64,000 bases of DNA from Brachynemurus nebulosus (GCA_035578155.1 JAPWDM010000004.1:32268387-32332386), one strand, 5' to 3'; shown: positions 12,175 to 24,359, counted from the first letter of the stretch. The notes: generated by a model from the letters alone, not told the origin. Program-made: numbers and translations.

Positions 12175-12352
12175 GGCGGCCTGTACACGATCAGTAATAC
12201 TGCCAGTATTTACTGACAAAAATAATGAATCATTATTTTTATTCATTAATAATGAATCATTACGTGAATACTTCAGTATTATCAATACACGATCAGTAAT
12301 AATTTCAGTATTTCTAAATACTGACAGTATTACTGATCGTGTACAGGAAGCC
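12175..12352. mobile_element. Palindromic MITE, PIF/Harbinger-like (TTA duplication)
   Basis: Ends CCTGTACACGATCAGTAATA are inverted over about 38 bp with three mismatches. They are flanked by TTA at 12172-12174 and 12353-12355. The ACACGATCAGTAAT motif also occurs internally near 12288, and CAGTATT is repeated throughout. The 3-bp TTA duplication suits PIF/Harbinger. The element has no coding capacity. Confidence 0.85.
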
Positions 12353-14658
12353 TTAAAGTTAATGCGTGTTCTACATATAGTTAGTTGTCCAATAATTTTG
12401 CTTTTTGATATGTATTCACTTTAGTGGGAAGCATTGTATACATACCATACATATCTAGGTAAGTATATGAAATGAATAATTATTATTCTAAACCCGTCAC
12501 CTGTACAAATCGTGAGGTCACACCGTGCGATGTAACCTTTTTATGAAAAATATTATTGTATAATACTTCTAATAATATGTAGTGATTGTAAAACTAATAT
12601 TATAAGTATTATATTATAGTATATTATAGTACGCAACTAACTTACTATTAGCGAACTTTATTATTAAATTTTTTTTTTGTAATGAATTATTTATTATAAT
12701 AAATTTTTGTTACTTTACATTATTGTTACAAGCACATAGAAATAAACAGAAATTTGTTTGCAGTTTGATCGTTTTCATTTTTATTTTATATATTTTGTAA
12801 GAAATTGAGCTGAATGAACTTGATTGATTGTTCTATTGATGTAATTGTGCAATTACTATAAAGTTTATTAAAATATTTAACAGAAATTATAAGTAGGGGA
12901 GAGATTTAATGAATGGGACGATTATTGAATGGGACAAATGAGTTTTAGCTAACAAGGAACCGTAAGTGGAAATTTATTTTACAGTCATTAGGTGTCTTTT
13001 GTATAACTATGTACAACTTACTTAAACATATACCTCTGATTCATCTCTAATCATATTTTTGCATTTACTCGTACGTTAAAAATTCTAACTTTGAAAATTT
13101 ATTTGTTCTAAACTACACGTCAGAAATTATTCAAAATAGTGTCAGTGAATGCATCATATCTTTCTCTATAATATACCTATACTAAAATTTCAAATTCTAA
13201 ACTTGGAAAATTTCAAGTGATCGATTCACCCTAAGTCACAATATCATTAAACGATGCGATCTGTAGACTATGATTCCAACCTAAAACTATCGGAATTTCT
13301 CCAATTGTTATCATTTTCGGATTCTGACGAGCTGATTTAAAATTAATTTACAGTAGCTAGGGAGAATGTAAATCATTTAAATAAACACCATAATAAAATG
13401 AGAAATTTAGAGTATACCTACATAATAAGCTAATAAAATAAATAGTTTTAGGTACCATTGAAGAAAACAAATAATAAATACTTAGGTATTATTAATTGAA
13501 TCAAATAAATGTGTGCCAATTTTTGTTGTTCTTTTTTCTTTAAAACAGATACACACAAATGTATTTATTTAGGTATAGGTTTGTTTATAAGGTAGCCGAA
13601 AGCAATTTGCAAATATGATTAACAAATAATACCAATAAATAATAAACAAATACTAGTAATAATACTATTCTTATTATGGAATTAAAACATAATAAATTTA
13701 AATGCAACACCCATATTCTTACTTTTATCTACTTATTTCGCTCATATTCTCATAAGTGTGTAGACATGCTTACCAACTGACAAATAATAGAAGAAATGTG
13801 AATATAGCCGAATATGCACATCATCGTATAATTTGCTATTAGCAAATAATCTTCTGCGAATTAAATAAAAGATTGAGGCAGCGCAGAGTTTGTATTGCAA
13901 AATATGTTATTCATTGTTGTTGAACACTGTAGGTAAATAAATAAAAATGAAATTTAATTAATTAGAAAATTAATTTAGAAAGTTTTTTTGAAGTGTTTGT
14001 TTTTGTAAAAAGTCTAACCCATATTTTTTTTTGAAAATAAAAAATAATTTTGTAAATGGTATTCTTCTACTATTGAATGTAATTAATGTGATAGTAGTCG
14101 TGTCTAAAAAATGAATCATTTCTTGAGGAAATCTATTCTATTACTTATTTCAACTGATCGGTAAAAAGTCAAAATCAAATTATTCTTATATTAAGTATTA
14201 CAAATGAAGATTGAAAAATTTGGAAATCAATGTAATTCAAGAACCTTCAAATTTTTTCAAAATCTGATGGTTTACGTTTGATTTACCTTTCCTAAGAGCG
14301 TGCGTGTATTTTATCTTACTAAACTCAACCGTATATTAACGGGACGCCTACCTTATTATGTTACTTTATTGTCTTTTAATTTACTATTAAATACAGAATT
14401 TGAGAAAGGAGGGAGGTAAATTAAGAATGATTTCATTGTCTTACCTTAATTCAGTTAGAGTAATAAGTCAGTATATGGGGGACAATATTTTATTATTAGT
14501 ATATATTTTTCACTGTTCAAAAAACACACTTTTTAGCAATTTATGGCAATAAGTTTTAAAGTTTTTATACAGTGAATCAAACCACTGTATGTGCAAAAAT
14601 ACCAAATTGGAATGAAATGTACTCTCTCTTAACTGAGTAACAATGGAAGGTTTACATT
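12353..14658. other. AT-rich intron, mostly featureless
   Basis: At 12896 there is TAGGGGAGAG followed by a repeated GAATGGGAC motif. It resembles the end of an element like 43871-45137, but no opposite end was found. Nothing else stands out. Confidence 0.4.
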
Positions 14659-15619
14659 TGAGAGGTGCCAAACCATAACATTGTAAGTGCCAAAAAAATA
14701 AGTTTTTAGTAGAGACAAAAAGCCGTTTTCATTGAGAAATAACAAACGAATTAATGCATACAATATTTATTATTAAACTTTTATTTAATACACATAATTA
14801 ACATACAATATGCCGAAAAACAGAAATAATTTTAATATTAATTTAAAAAAAACTGAAAACGACAAAACGTAAGTGCCATTATTTATGCAAGTCATAACGT
14901 TGTAAGTGTATCTTTACTTGCACTTATCAAATTAAACTTAAACTTTTAAGATATTTGTTTTATGAAGCTTTCATAAAACAATTTATTTTCTCCTGATAAA
15001 TACGGCAACATAGCATGAATGTCCTTCTTCTTCTCAGCAGTTAAAGGTACAGGTGCTCCCTTCATCTCAATTTCCAAGTCCTCAAAATTCGTCTTTGTGA
15101 CTTCAGGTTTCAACAGTGAAATTGTTATCCATTGGGCAAAGTCGCGGTACTCTCTAAAAATATTCCTCTATAACTTTTATTACTCTATAACTTTTCTTCG
15201 TATCAATATATTACTCTATAACTTTTCTTTGTATAAACTACACCAAAATTTTCAGATATTACTCGAATCATAGTAGCCGAAGATATCTGTAGTTTTTTGG
15301 TGTTAATTATCGTTTTTAGCCAGATTCATCCAATCAAAAAACGTTGTAGTCTCCACTATTGAGAATAATATTTCTTAACCAACATTCACAATAAGCTCAA
15401 TGAGGTCTCTTGCCATAAGTGGCTTTGTGCACTTTTTTGTTTTCTTAAAAATTGAAAAATTACGATAGCAGGCACATACAACGTTATGACTTGCTTTTTA
15501 ACAATATTGAAGGTGGGTTTTAAGCGTGCAGGTAAACATCGGCATATACAATGGTTTACTGCAAAAAAACCTATTCGAGTTCGTGTGGCACTTACAACGT
15601 TATGGTTTGGCACCCCTCA
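14659..15619 (-). mobile_element. 961-bp inverted-repeat element with repeated CATAACGTTGTAAGTGCC motifs
   Basis: The ends TGAGAGGTGCCAAACCATAA and its reverse complement at 15590-15619 form terminal inverted repeats of about 35 bp. The motif ATAAC(G/A)TTGTAAGTG occurs in both ends and again near 14893-14910 and, inverted, near 15478-15495. Such repeats are typical of transposase-binding sites. A decayed reading frame lies on the minus strand. Flanks TTTACATT and TTTAACATT are similar but not a clean duplication, so the superfamily is open. Confidence 0.75.
14960..15480 (-). pseudogene. Decayed transposon protein, C-terminal part
   Basis: The minus-strand translation first reads IFKKTKKCTKPLMARDLIEL and, after a stop, EILFSIVETTTFFDWMNLAK. 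After an AT-rich insertion (15150-15240) it reads REYRDFAQWITISLLKPEV. It ends with EKKKDIHAMLPYLSGENKLF and YESFIKQIS. The ending (K-K-x-D-hydrophobic..LLPxx....xFY) resembles a recurrent C-terminus of uncharacterised arthropod transposon proteins; that link is from memory and needs a search. In-frame stops and the ACTCTATAACTTTT duplication at 15170-15230 show it is dead. No catalytic motif is visible. Confidence 0.6.
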
Positions 15620-16808
15620 TTTAACATTTAAGATAAAAGGCACTTTAATAGTCGAATAAATTACACACCCTAAATCCGAACTCTTCATCTAAAAATTCTA
15701 ACTGTCGAAACTTCGAAACGATCGATTTTAGAGAAATCTTTAAACTTAAATTCTATTATACGTTTTGATGAAAAAATTGCTTGAAAGCAATAAATTTGAA
15801 AAATATTCCAATTTTAATTAAAAAGAATTTTATTTTTAAAATCTGTTGCATCGGTAAATCCTAGCTGACAGCTGACTGTTGCTGCAATTTTGGATCAGGG
15901 GCATGCATTTATAATAAATTATAAATAAATTAATTTTTTTTATTATGTCACGTTGCAATTTTTTTTTTCATTATAATATAAATTATAGTGTGATTATGAT
16001 TAATATAGTAAGATAAGTATTTTTATTTTATTTTTTTGTTAATATTTATTGTTTTTCAAATGGCTCTGTTTTTGTTTATGTTCTGTGAATGATCATTTAT
16101 ACACATTACGTTTAGACAAAACAGTAAGTGTAATTAACAATTTGATTTCACACTTTCACATCCAAACAAAAAAAAATCTTTTTTGTAAATCGACCTTCAA
16201 ATTTAGTGTAAACGAATTTACTAATAATATAGGTATATATTTTTTTTCGATTAAGTAATTGCAAGACTTACATAGGTATTAGATAAAATATGTATGTACC
16301 TATATAATAATAATTACTGCCATATTTGTAAGATTATTGGAAACGGCTCAGTCATGATTTTTCAATGGATCTAAAAAGGATCTAATGATTATGTCAGTAG
16401 TTTATTAATACTTATTCTAAGCTGTTTCTTTTTTTTTTTAACACGCTCGCTCCCGATAGAAAATATGAAAGTATTTGTATGCCAAGTTATTATTACATAT
16501 CCTGTATAATGCAATGAAAAATATACAATAGTGTATATTGGGTCTTGACGTGCAAGGTTAACGCATGTAAAAAATTTAACAAACGCTCAGATACGAATAT
16601 TATGTTAAACATCTGACACGTTAAGGAAGAACAATATTTTCAGCGCTTCCAACAGAATTCTGACTTTATATTCACTACAAGGGCCCGGTTTTTAAATTAA
16701 AATTGTTCGTAATTATAATATGTTGTATTTTCATAAATATACCCCTGTCGCAGCATCCTGCGTAACATAGCGAATTTCCAAGTTTCCTTTTGAAAACAGT
16801 TTATATAT
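15620..16808. other. AT-rich intron, nothing recognised
   Basis: The only item noted is ATACCCCTGTCGCAGCATCC at 16738-16757, which recurs at 53914-53933 and so marks some dispersed repeat. Confidence 0.45.
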
Positions 16809-17207
16809 AGTACGGTGCAATTAGACCCAAACCTCAACATCCAAAGTAACAGTTTCACTCCAACTCCAAATTGTTCTATACAGTCCACATATTGTTTGAT
16901 AAAAGTCACCATTTTGAGCGTCGGGTTTTGGGGGGAGGAGGGTAGAAGTAGGCAAATTAACGGTTTTCGTCAGTTTTTTTTAAATATTTCGAAGACTATG
17001 CAGTTTAACGCAAAAAGTACCTATACAAAAATAATCTACATTAAATTACGAACAAAAGTAGTCCTATGCGTAATCTTGCTGAAGTGAAGAGAGTGTAAAA
17101 GTAGCAATTTTTAGTATTTTTAAATTTTTTGGAAAAAATATGACCATTTATCACTAAAGAAATAATTTTTTTTATACAGGATTGTGTTTTGTAAAAGGAA
17201 ATTGCGA

Positions 17208-17490
17208 TTAGTCCTCTTCAAACATAGCGCCTTCTTCTTCTAAATCTTCATCTATGATGTTCGTATCCTTGTTATCACATCCTAGCCCTGAGAAATTACC
17301 GCATATGCTTGAGCAGTTTAGACCACTCTTTCTGCATTCGCAGTTACCGACGCATTCGTTTTTGCAAGCGCACACTATGAGGGAAAGTAATTCTTCAGGA
17401 GCTGCAGGATGTGCTGTTGTAGGTAATTGGTCTCAGGTGTTCGTCAATCTTCTTTCACCCCCTACTCGAGCGAATTCTTCTTCTTATTCA
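17208..17490 (-). pseudogene. Transposon-encoded Cys-rich (CXC-like) domain, copy A
   Basis: The minus-strand frame ending at TAA (17208-17210) reads APEELLSLIVCACKNECVG then NCECRKSGLNCSSICGN, FSGLGCDN and an acidic tail ending EEEGAMFEED. The Cys spacing CxC-x3-C-x3-C-x-C-x6-C-x3-C-x7-C resembles the CXC/tesmin-like knots found at the C-terminus of many uncharacterised insect transposon proteins (usually after a W-G-W block and APxxLL). One knot cysteine of copy B is Phe here (GNF versus GNC), while copy A has Cys where B has Tyr (SSIC versus SNIY). Upstream of the domain the frame is disrupted. No start codon or nuclease domain is present, so it is a remnant. Confidence 0.7.
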
Positions 17491-17527
17491 GCCACTGCTA
17501 CACCTGGTGATAGGTGTAACAGTGGTT
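17491..17527. repeat. 15-bp-stem hairpin next to the CXC fragment (copy A)
   Basis: CCACTGCTACACCT and AGGTGTAACAGTGG pair across a loop of about 6 nt. The same hairpin, with compensated differences, is at 56886-56923 in copy B. Confidence 0.8.
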
Positions 17528-17949
17528 AAAAATACTAAAAATTGCTACTTTTACACCCTCCATAACACTGGAACTGTTCACTTTAGCAAGATTATGCACA
17601 GGACCATTTTTGTTCGCAATTTAATGTAGATTATTTTTGTACATGACACTTTTTACGCTAAACCCCATAGTTTCCAAAATATTTAAAAAAACCGTTAATT
17701 TGCCTACTTCTACCCCCCTCCTCCCAAAACCCGACGATCAAAATGGTGTAACTTTTTGCCAAACAATATGTGGACCATATACAACAATTTGGAGTTGGAG
17801 TGAAACTGTTACTTTGGATGTTGAGGTTAGGCCGTTTTTTTGAATAACTGCACCGTACTAATAGAGAATAATGCTTCAAAAATCCATCGTATGTGACTTT
17901 ATCCGCTCCTTCTGATGATGTAAAAAAATTTGGAAATCTTTTCAATTAT

Positions 17950-18130
17950 AAAATTAAATTAAAGAAATTAAAATTCTCATCCATGAATTTGGGGACCTTT
18001 AACGTTTTGACCAAATTTCATAAATATCAGATGTTTCGTTCGAGAATTTCTATGTTAACACAGACATATACATTTTGGTGAATATGATTTCCGGATTCAG
18101 AGATCCTAAAAACAAATTTTTCTCACGACT
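17950..18130 (-). repeat. Diverged copy of the TCCGCGCGATAACTC repeat, without TA tract
   Basis: Read on the minus strand it aligns with the units at 52.3-53.9 kb. CTCATCCATGAATTTGGGGAC parallels CTCATCCAAGGGTTTGGGAC, TTTCGTTCGAGA matches exactly, and CAGACATATA is followed by a GGTGAATAT.ATTT segment like the one on the other side of the TA tracts. Only a minimal TA run (ATATA) remains. Confidence 0.6.
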
Positions 18131-18934
18131 GAATTTGCTGAATTTTCTTTTTGCAAATTCGCTAAAAGACAAGTGTCATGACTTACCATTGTATCAATAT
18201 AGTTTTCATAATAAATTAATAATTATACGCATGCCAATTATAATAATGATATTTTAAATATTCTTCATGTAGAAAATATAAATTTAGTGAAGTATAAAAT
18301 TACCGTTGTTGATGCGGAACATTAATTACGCAAACCAGACAGTCGACCCATTTTTTTTCTTTGCACATTTTCAGTCGTATACATACATTGGGAAGGTTAG
18401 GAAAAGATACGGATATTTTATAAATAAGACTAGGCTTGATCTGCTTGCGGCTTCACCCGCCTTTAGTTCCATTTACCTGCCTTAAGCTTAGTACTTACGA
18501 TCAAAATAAATAAAAAATAGATATTTGTATTTTAAAGGGAAACAGCACAGATTACAGATACATAATTAGCTATCTCATACGGCCTAATTTTCATGGACAA
18601 AAGATGACGTAAATCCCCACCTATGTGTTACGTATGCACATTAAGCTCCTGAGTGTGTATGTGTCATTTGTGTATGTATGTGTGTCATCCCTTCTGTTTC
18701 GCGTACATATCACATACGTGTCTACATACGTATCTACCGTGATTAACAATAATTACAGTACAAGAAGATAACAATTCAAATTAGTGTATGTTACTCGCAC
18801 ACTGGTCGTGGAATGACTGAATGTAAAGTAGTATAACATTCCACCGATACACAGATCTTGTATTTAGAGTCTTATATAAATTTACCGATATAGTACCCAA
18901 AATTAAATAATATCTAGTGTATATTTTTTTAATT

Positions 18935-19021
18935 CTCGGGGAGAGGCCCCTTGACACCCCCCCCCCTTGTATACCGATTAGTCCATTATGGATTCTGGGT
19001 TCGAGTCCCAGTCCCGAGCCA
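18935..19021 (+). pseudogene. tRNA-like sequence (tRNA pseudogene or SINE head)
   Basis: CTGGGTTCGAGTCCCAG is a perfect T-arm with a canonical B-box GGTTCGAGTCC. It is followed by TCCCGAG, which pairs with CTCGGGG at 18935-18941 as a 7-bp acceptor stem (one G-U), and then CCA. The D and anticodon arms do not fold convincingly: a C11 run and CCGATTAGTCCATTATGG occupy that region. It is therefore a tRNA pseudogene or tRNA-derived SINE rather than a working tRNA. Confidence 0.5.
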
Positions 19022-19275
19022 ATTTAATAATTTTTCAATTACTATGTGATTTTTAATTGACATATAAATATAGATAATTTACTTTATCATCCTATAAAGA
19101 CAACGTATAGTATAAGTAAGTATAAAAGTTTAAGTATAGTATAAGTACTCTGAATCCTAGAGACTTCGCCAGTGAAAACACGATCAAAATCCTATTCAGC
19201 GATTTCCACGTGATGAGTATAATATGTTGTGTCATAAGTTCATAATCGATTCACACCTATTGAGTGTAACTCAAT

Positions 19276-19652
19276 GGCTACGTTCGAGCAGAAAAATTTC
19301 TTTAAAGCGCTTTAAAGCAAAATGGCGATTTACTAAGAATAACAAAGCACCAAAAAGCAAAATATCGTCGTAGATATTTAAACAAAATAACCTCAATAAG
19401 AGTTATTCGTAAGAAAATTTCTTATTTCTTTTATATTTTAAACAATACGGATAACATTATAGGTCATATATTATTGAAGAATCATCAGAGTAAACAACAA
19501 TATGGCAGAATTTTGTAATTTATCGCAGTAAAATTTAAATTTGGTGTAAGACAGAACTACATGTCACTTGATTTCTGTCCAAGCAGAAAATTAGTCAGCA
19601 ATATGAAGCGGCTTGAAGCGCTTAAAGAATTTTTTTCTGCTCGAACACAGCC
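19276..19652. mobile_element. MITE with GGCTACGTTCGAGCAG ends
   Basis: The ends GGCTACGTTCGAGCAGAAAA and its reverse complement extend as inverted repeats of about 45 bp, through TTTAAAGCGCTTTAAAG. They are flanked by AAT at 19273-19275 and 19653-19655. It is 377 bp with no coding capacity. The 3-bp duplication suggests PIF/Harbinger, but the target is not the usual TWA. Confidence 0.78.
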
Positions 19653-20726
19653 AATGTTTGTGATTGAAAATTTTACTACGGCCGGTTATTATTGTAATTT
19701 GGATCCTACGCCAGCGAAAGCGCCCCATCAAGATCCATCCAGTCGTTTTCACATGATGGGGTAATAAAATGGGGAACATAATTTTTAATTTTGATCTTCC
19801 CATTACTCCCACCATTTTTTTTTTAACCTGTGATCTCCATTCAATTCCAATCACGATTCTTGTGATTGTTTAAATTTTTTTTTTGTAACGACTAAAGGAA
19901 TTATAAAAATATTGAAAAAAGAAAATGACACTATAATTGTTTTACTTGATAGACAAATTGGGACAAGGAAAAAATTCTCAATTCCTTGGAGAATTTTCAT
20001 AACAGTTATTTTGTTAATTTATTTTTAATTAACATTAATAAAAAAATGCGTGCCATTATTTTACAACCACTTAATATTTTTAGATTTAAATAATTAACTA
20101 AACGCGGAATAAAGATTTCTTGCAGATGTTCAATTAGGAGGCATTGCATTTAAGTAATAGCTGTAATGGTCGTGCACTAGCTGGTACAAGAAGTATTAAA
20201 GACGTAAATTAATAGTATTAATAGCGTTTTAAAAACAAACGCACAGATGTTTATAATTAATAATATTTATTTTTGAAAAATGGAAAGATCATTTTGACAT
20301 AGCAAATAAATTATTAATTTCTAATGCAGTTTTTTCCTTCTAAATATGTTTGTAAGTAATTAATTTATTAATAGTCTAATATTACTAGTTCGTAATGCTA
20401 TAAGTAAAACTATTAATACATACCTATGTATTTAAACCATGTTTAGTAATTTTGAATGGTGGATTTCAATCAGAAACAAAAAAGTAATTTGTCAATCTAA
20501 ATTTCAATACAGGGTGGTCCAATTTGTTTAATACGTATATAGGGTATTCTAGTAACGGTATATTCAGTTTTCTTTAGTTACTTAATAATAAAAAATAATC
20601 TTTTAAAAGTTAATATTTCTGGAACAAATGATAATGCTTGCATTAACTTTTTACTGTCTAAGTTATAGTCTAATAATTAATATTTGAGAATGTTACTAAA
20701 CTAAAAAATTAGAAAACAGAATCGTT
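19653..20726. other. Nothing recognised
   Basis: 19670-19800 is less AT-rich (ACGCCAGCGAAAGCGCCCC) and may be transposon-derived. The remainder is AT-rich filler. Confidence 0.35.
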
Positions 20727-20979
20727 AATTGAAGACATGAGTGAATAAAGGTGTTATGTAACATTTTGATAATTTTACAACAGAAGCGTTTGAATGTTTT
20801 TATTTACATATACTTCCCATGCAATAGCAATGTTTGTTCTTGAATTTCTACAAAATTATCAGATTTAGTGAAACCTTTGAATATATGATACTTCAGCATA
20901 GAATATTTCAAAATTTGGCAAAAAATGAATTTTTGAAATAAATGTTACATAACACCTTCATCTACTCATGTCTTCAATT
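20727..20979. repeat. Foldback element, ~40-bp arms
   Basis: AATTGAAGACATGAGT and GGTGTTATGTAACATT at 20727-20766 are matched in reverse complement at 20940-20979 with about three differences. The centre is 170 bp of AT-rich sequence. Confidence 0.82.
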
Positions 20980-21033
20980 CTCCGTGGCACTTCCAATGTC
21001 GTTATAATGTGTTTGTTGCTGACAAGACCTATG

Positions 21034-21329
21034 GTCAAATAGTTTTATAAAAGTTAAATTTCAGATCGAACTTTATCTTAGCAATTTCTAGGAGGTGCTG
21101 ACTGAAGGTCTATCAACCAAACAGCCTGACTGGTGGTTTACACTTTCCTGCTCCGTAGATTATAATACCCTGAGAAATTGCCAACCTTTATAATACTCTG
21201 TGATGGTACCATTTGTCACTATTATTACTTTAAGAACCGACCGGTGCTAGGTGTCCCCAAACTGGAGTACTGACCGTAAAACATTATATGTATACAAGCA
21301 AATGTGCTACTTTTATAAAACTGTTTGAC
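21034..21329. repeat. Inverted repeat (21-bp arms)
   Basis: GTCAAATAGTTTTATAAAAG at 21034 and its reverse complement at 21309-21329 differ at one position. The intervening 250 bp is less AT-rich than its flanks. It is probably a decayed MITE. Confidence 0.55.
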
Positions 21330-21350
21330 TCTGGGTGTTGCGAACTCTCG

Positions 21351-22986
21351 GGCTATATGTTTATAAATTAAAATTAAAGATTAATAAATGAAAAAAAGGT
21401 CTATAATTGTGGATCACCGGATTTGACGATATTGATATGAGATATAAAAATATCGTTCTGTAAATTTGGTGTATTGAAATAAAATACTTTCAAACGAAGA
21501 ATTTTTTTTTTGCAATTCTGAATTAAAAAGTTAACTTGATATTTGATAGTTGGCTACGATACTATAAAAATGGCTTACTTTTTTATGGCGTGAAAAAAAG
21601 TACTTTTTATCACGCGTGAAAGAAAGTTGTATCCTTCATTACGATATAAATGACTATGGCTTCGCTATGGCTTCTATTGACAAACCATAGTCCAAGCTAT
21701 GCATAATTCAAAACAAATATGTTCGAATATTTGTTTTTTAATTTGGCCATCAAACTTTTAATAATAATTTGAGATTATTTTTCCATTTTTCGTGAATTAT
21801 TTGCATTTTAATTCTGAATTATAAAAACTATTGTATACAACATGTGCAAAATAGGTGTTTTTTCACTCGTCGTAATTGTCCAACTCGGCGACCTTCGGGG
21901 GACAACTGTACCTGATGACTTTCATTTGCAACTTCTTACATAAAATTATTTATTTTGTTTTAGAGAATGTTTTTTGATTTTTTTACTTTTTCATATTCTA
22001 TGTTGATGTTGGAGCTGAAAATAGTTCCAAAACTTTTTCTGCAGGAATGCTTTTCCATTCTCCTTATCTAATATAGACAAACTCTTTGAAAAACCTTTAA
22101 CGTAACTGAATTTTCCGATGGCCGCGTCAGATCTCTAATGGCTTTTGTTTTTTATATGCTTCCCTCACTTATAGAGTTTTCAGATTATTCTCTCTTCTTC
22201 CTCAGACTTACTGTACAATATTAATTCCGCTTGTACATTGATCTTCACAGTGTCAGACCTGGTACCAGCGTATGTCACAGGTACGAAGCGGCAATCATTT
22301 TGATAGTTATTTTGACGGGACTGTTAATTATTGGAGTGTTAAGATTCTTTTACATTTTGTTTACATACTTGTTCTAACTGTTATTCGTGTATATTATTTC
22401 TAAATACTGACTACTGTATATATATTTCCCCATATATATTTTGTTTTTATTTTACTTGTTTATTAATCAAATATTAATAGCGATATGAATGATGGTATAA
22501 ATATCTGCTTCCTGTTTACCTGTGGATCATTACTTGATTACACCGGTTGCGTTTGTTACACAAACTATATCTTAAAATTTCGTGAGAACACACGCATGTA
22601 GCTAACATTATTTCATGGTACGAATGTACGTAACATACATACTTAGTACATATATTATACAGGATGTTTTTTTTTTTTCGAAGTTTAAAACACTCTCGAA
22701 GGCGACTTCGTTTTGCATATAGTGTCAGTCACACTTACATTTTATTAAATAAATCGTATTTAACAACTTTGTATGTGCACACTTTTTACTACAGAGGTAT
22801 AATTGGAGGATCAACTATAAAACTATGCTAAAATTAAAACTGTAAACATAGTGGTATTCGTAATATAAGGTAAAATAAAACGCAAATTATGTCAAATGTA
22901 GAGTCAGTTACATATAGAATTGCCCATGTATATTTCACATACATGTTATGTAGATGCATGTATGTACCTAAAGAAAAAAAGTTGTA
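21351..22986. other. AT-rich intron, nothing recognised
   Basis: 21840-21920 contains CAACTCGGCGACCTTCGGGG, a locally GC-rich patch of unknown origin. There is no gene. Confidence 0.4.
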
Positions 22987-23181
22987 TTATGGGCGCAAGC
23001 TCAAAAGAACTCCAGAAACTGAGGTGAGGGGAACAGAAATTGTATTATTTCCATAGTTACCAACCAAACCAGGTAATTATGTTTTTATATGAGTGAGTGA
23101 GTAAACTTCTATTTATTAATATGATAGACAAAGATAAATGCAGATGTAGTTAAAAAAGTTCTTTTTAGCTTGCGCCCATAA
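22987..23181. mobile_element. Tc1/mariner-type MITE, TTATGGGCGCAAGCT ends
   Basis: The 25-bp terminal inverted repeats start TTATGGGCGCAAGCT (24 of 25 matching) and are flanked by TA at 22985-22986 and 23182-23183. It is 195 bp and non-coding. Confidence 0.85.
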
Positions 23182-23926
23182 TATTATAGTATTTATACTT
23201 TTATAATATTTAAAAATAAATAGTATCAGTCTTTGACATAAGACACCTATAGTAAGCTACAAAAGAAACTTCTTGATTGTGGTTTTTGATGTCAGTGAGC
23301 TCATTTTCGTTCCGAAATTCGATAATATTGTTTGAAATTGTAAAATTTGTTGAACGATTTGCTAATCTTTCTTTACGGTAATAAATTTCCTCAGCACTTT
23401 TGATTCTCCCCTAACATTAACAATATATGCGTACTACAACAAATCTCACAAAGTTTTACCACTTCATCTATTATTAACATCTTTTGGATAACTGTTTTGA
23501 ACACATATCTCACTTTTCGTATTGTGCTTATTTAAGTAAGCCAATTTCAAATTAATATACAGGCATAGGTAGGTCCAGTATATTGTCACTGACTATATAT
23601 CCTGGATATTCGTCGATTGAGACAGCCCTAAGTAGGATAGATTAGGGTTTTTAGGTAACGTCAGGAGTTGAGCCATTGCAAACTAGGTTCCCTAATTGAA
23701 AGCAGTTTATGTAAATTCACTTTTCATTGAACAATTTTGTGAGTTTGTTCAGTTTCAAAATCCCAACGTTTCGATCTCGATTTGAGGCTAAAGCTTCAAA
23801 TTAAACTTCTACTTGAATTTGATTTTCCTAAGGACTTAAACCACAAGACGACTATATGTTCAACTATTTTTTGGTATCCCTGTAAAAGTATGTAAAATTA
23901 TATGTGTTTTTCCTCATTATGTAGTA

Positions 23927-24359
23927 CAGCATAATCTCTTTTTATGCGGTGAATGGGGGCCGCATAAAAAAAGAACACCCAAAAAAACATATTCAAAAAC
24001 TCTACTATATGTAGCTATAAAAAGTATAGTATGCTACAGCTTGTAAAAAAAGAATTATGCTGTTTCCCTAGAAATTGCTTTTCCAAAGAAGATAAAGGAA
24101 TAATTTACACATGGGCACCTATTTAAAAATATTCTATTTCATTTTTGTATTGTTGCAAAAATTTATACTTACGTAATGTGATGATAAAATGCGTTAATAT
24201 AAGTTAGCAGAAAAATCTACCACAAATTTATGTTCAAATTTCCTACTCTCTCTTACTTTTTATTCACATTATGCATTTTAATGGGTATTTTTTTAAAAAA
24301 CCGCATAAAGTCGTATAAAAAATCGCACAAAAAAGACTGCATAGAAATAGGTTATGCTG
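23927..24359. mobile_element. pogo-like MITE 1 (CAGCATAA ends)
   Basis: The ends CAGCATAATCTCTTTTTATG and the reverse complement of GCATAGAAATAGGTTATGCTG are inverted repeats flanked by TA. CAG termini plus TA fit the pogo branch of Tc1/mariner. Subterminal CCGCATAAA motifs occur on both sides and an internal AATTATGCTG copy lies near 24053. It has no transposase. Confidence 0.75.

Larger units (their letters stand above)
16809..17859 (-). mobile_element. CXC-family inverted-repeat element, copy A
   Basis: This is a 1,051-bp element with very long terminal inverted repeats of about 320 bp (16809-17125 and 17533-17859). They begin AGTACGGTGCA and contain CCTCAACATCCAAAGTAACA and a GGGTTTTGGGGGGAGGAGGG block. 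The only coding sequence is a short Cys-rich C-terminal fragment on the minus strand in the centre. A second full copy in opposite orientation lies at 56548-57617. No target duplication is clear. Confidence 0.88.
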
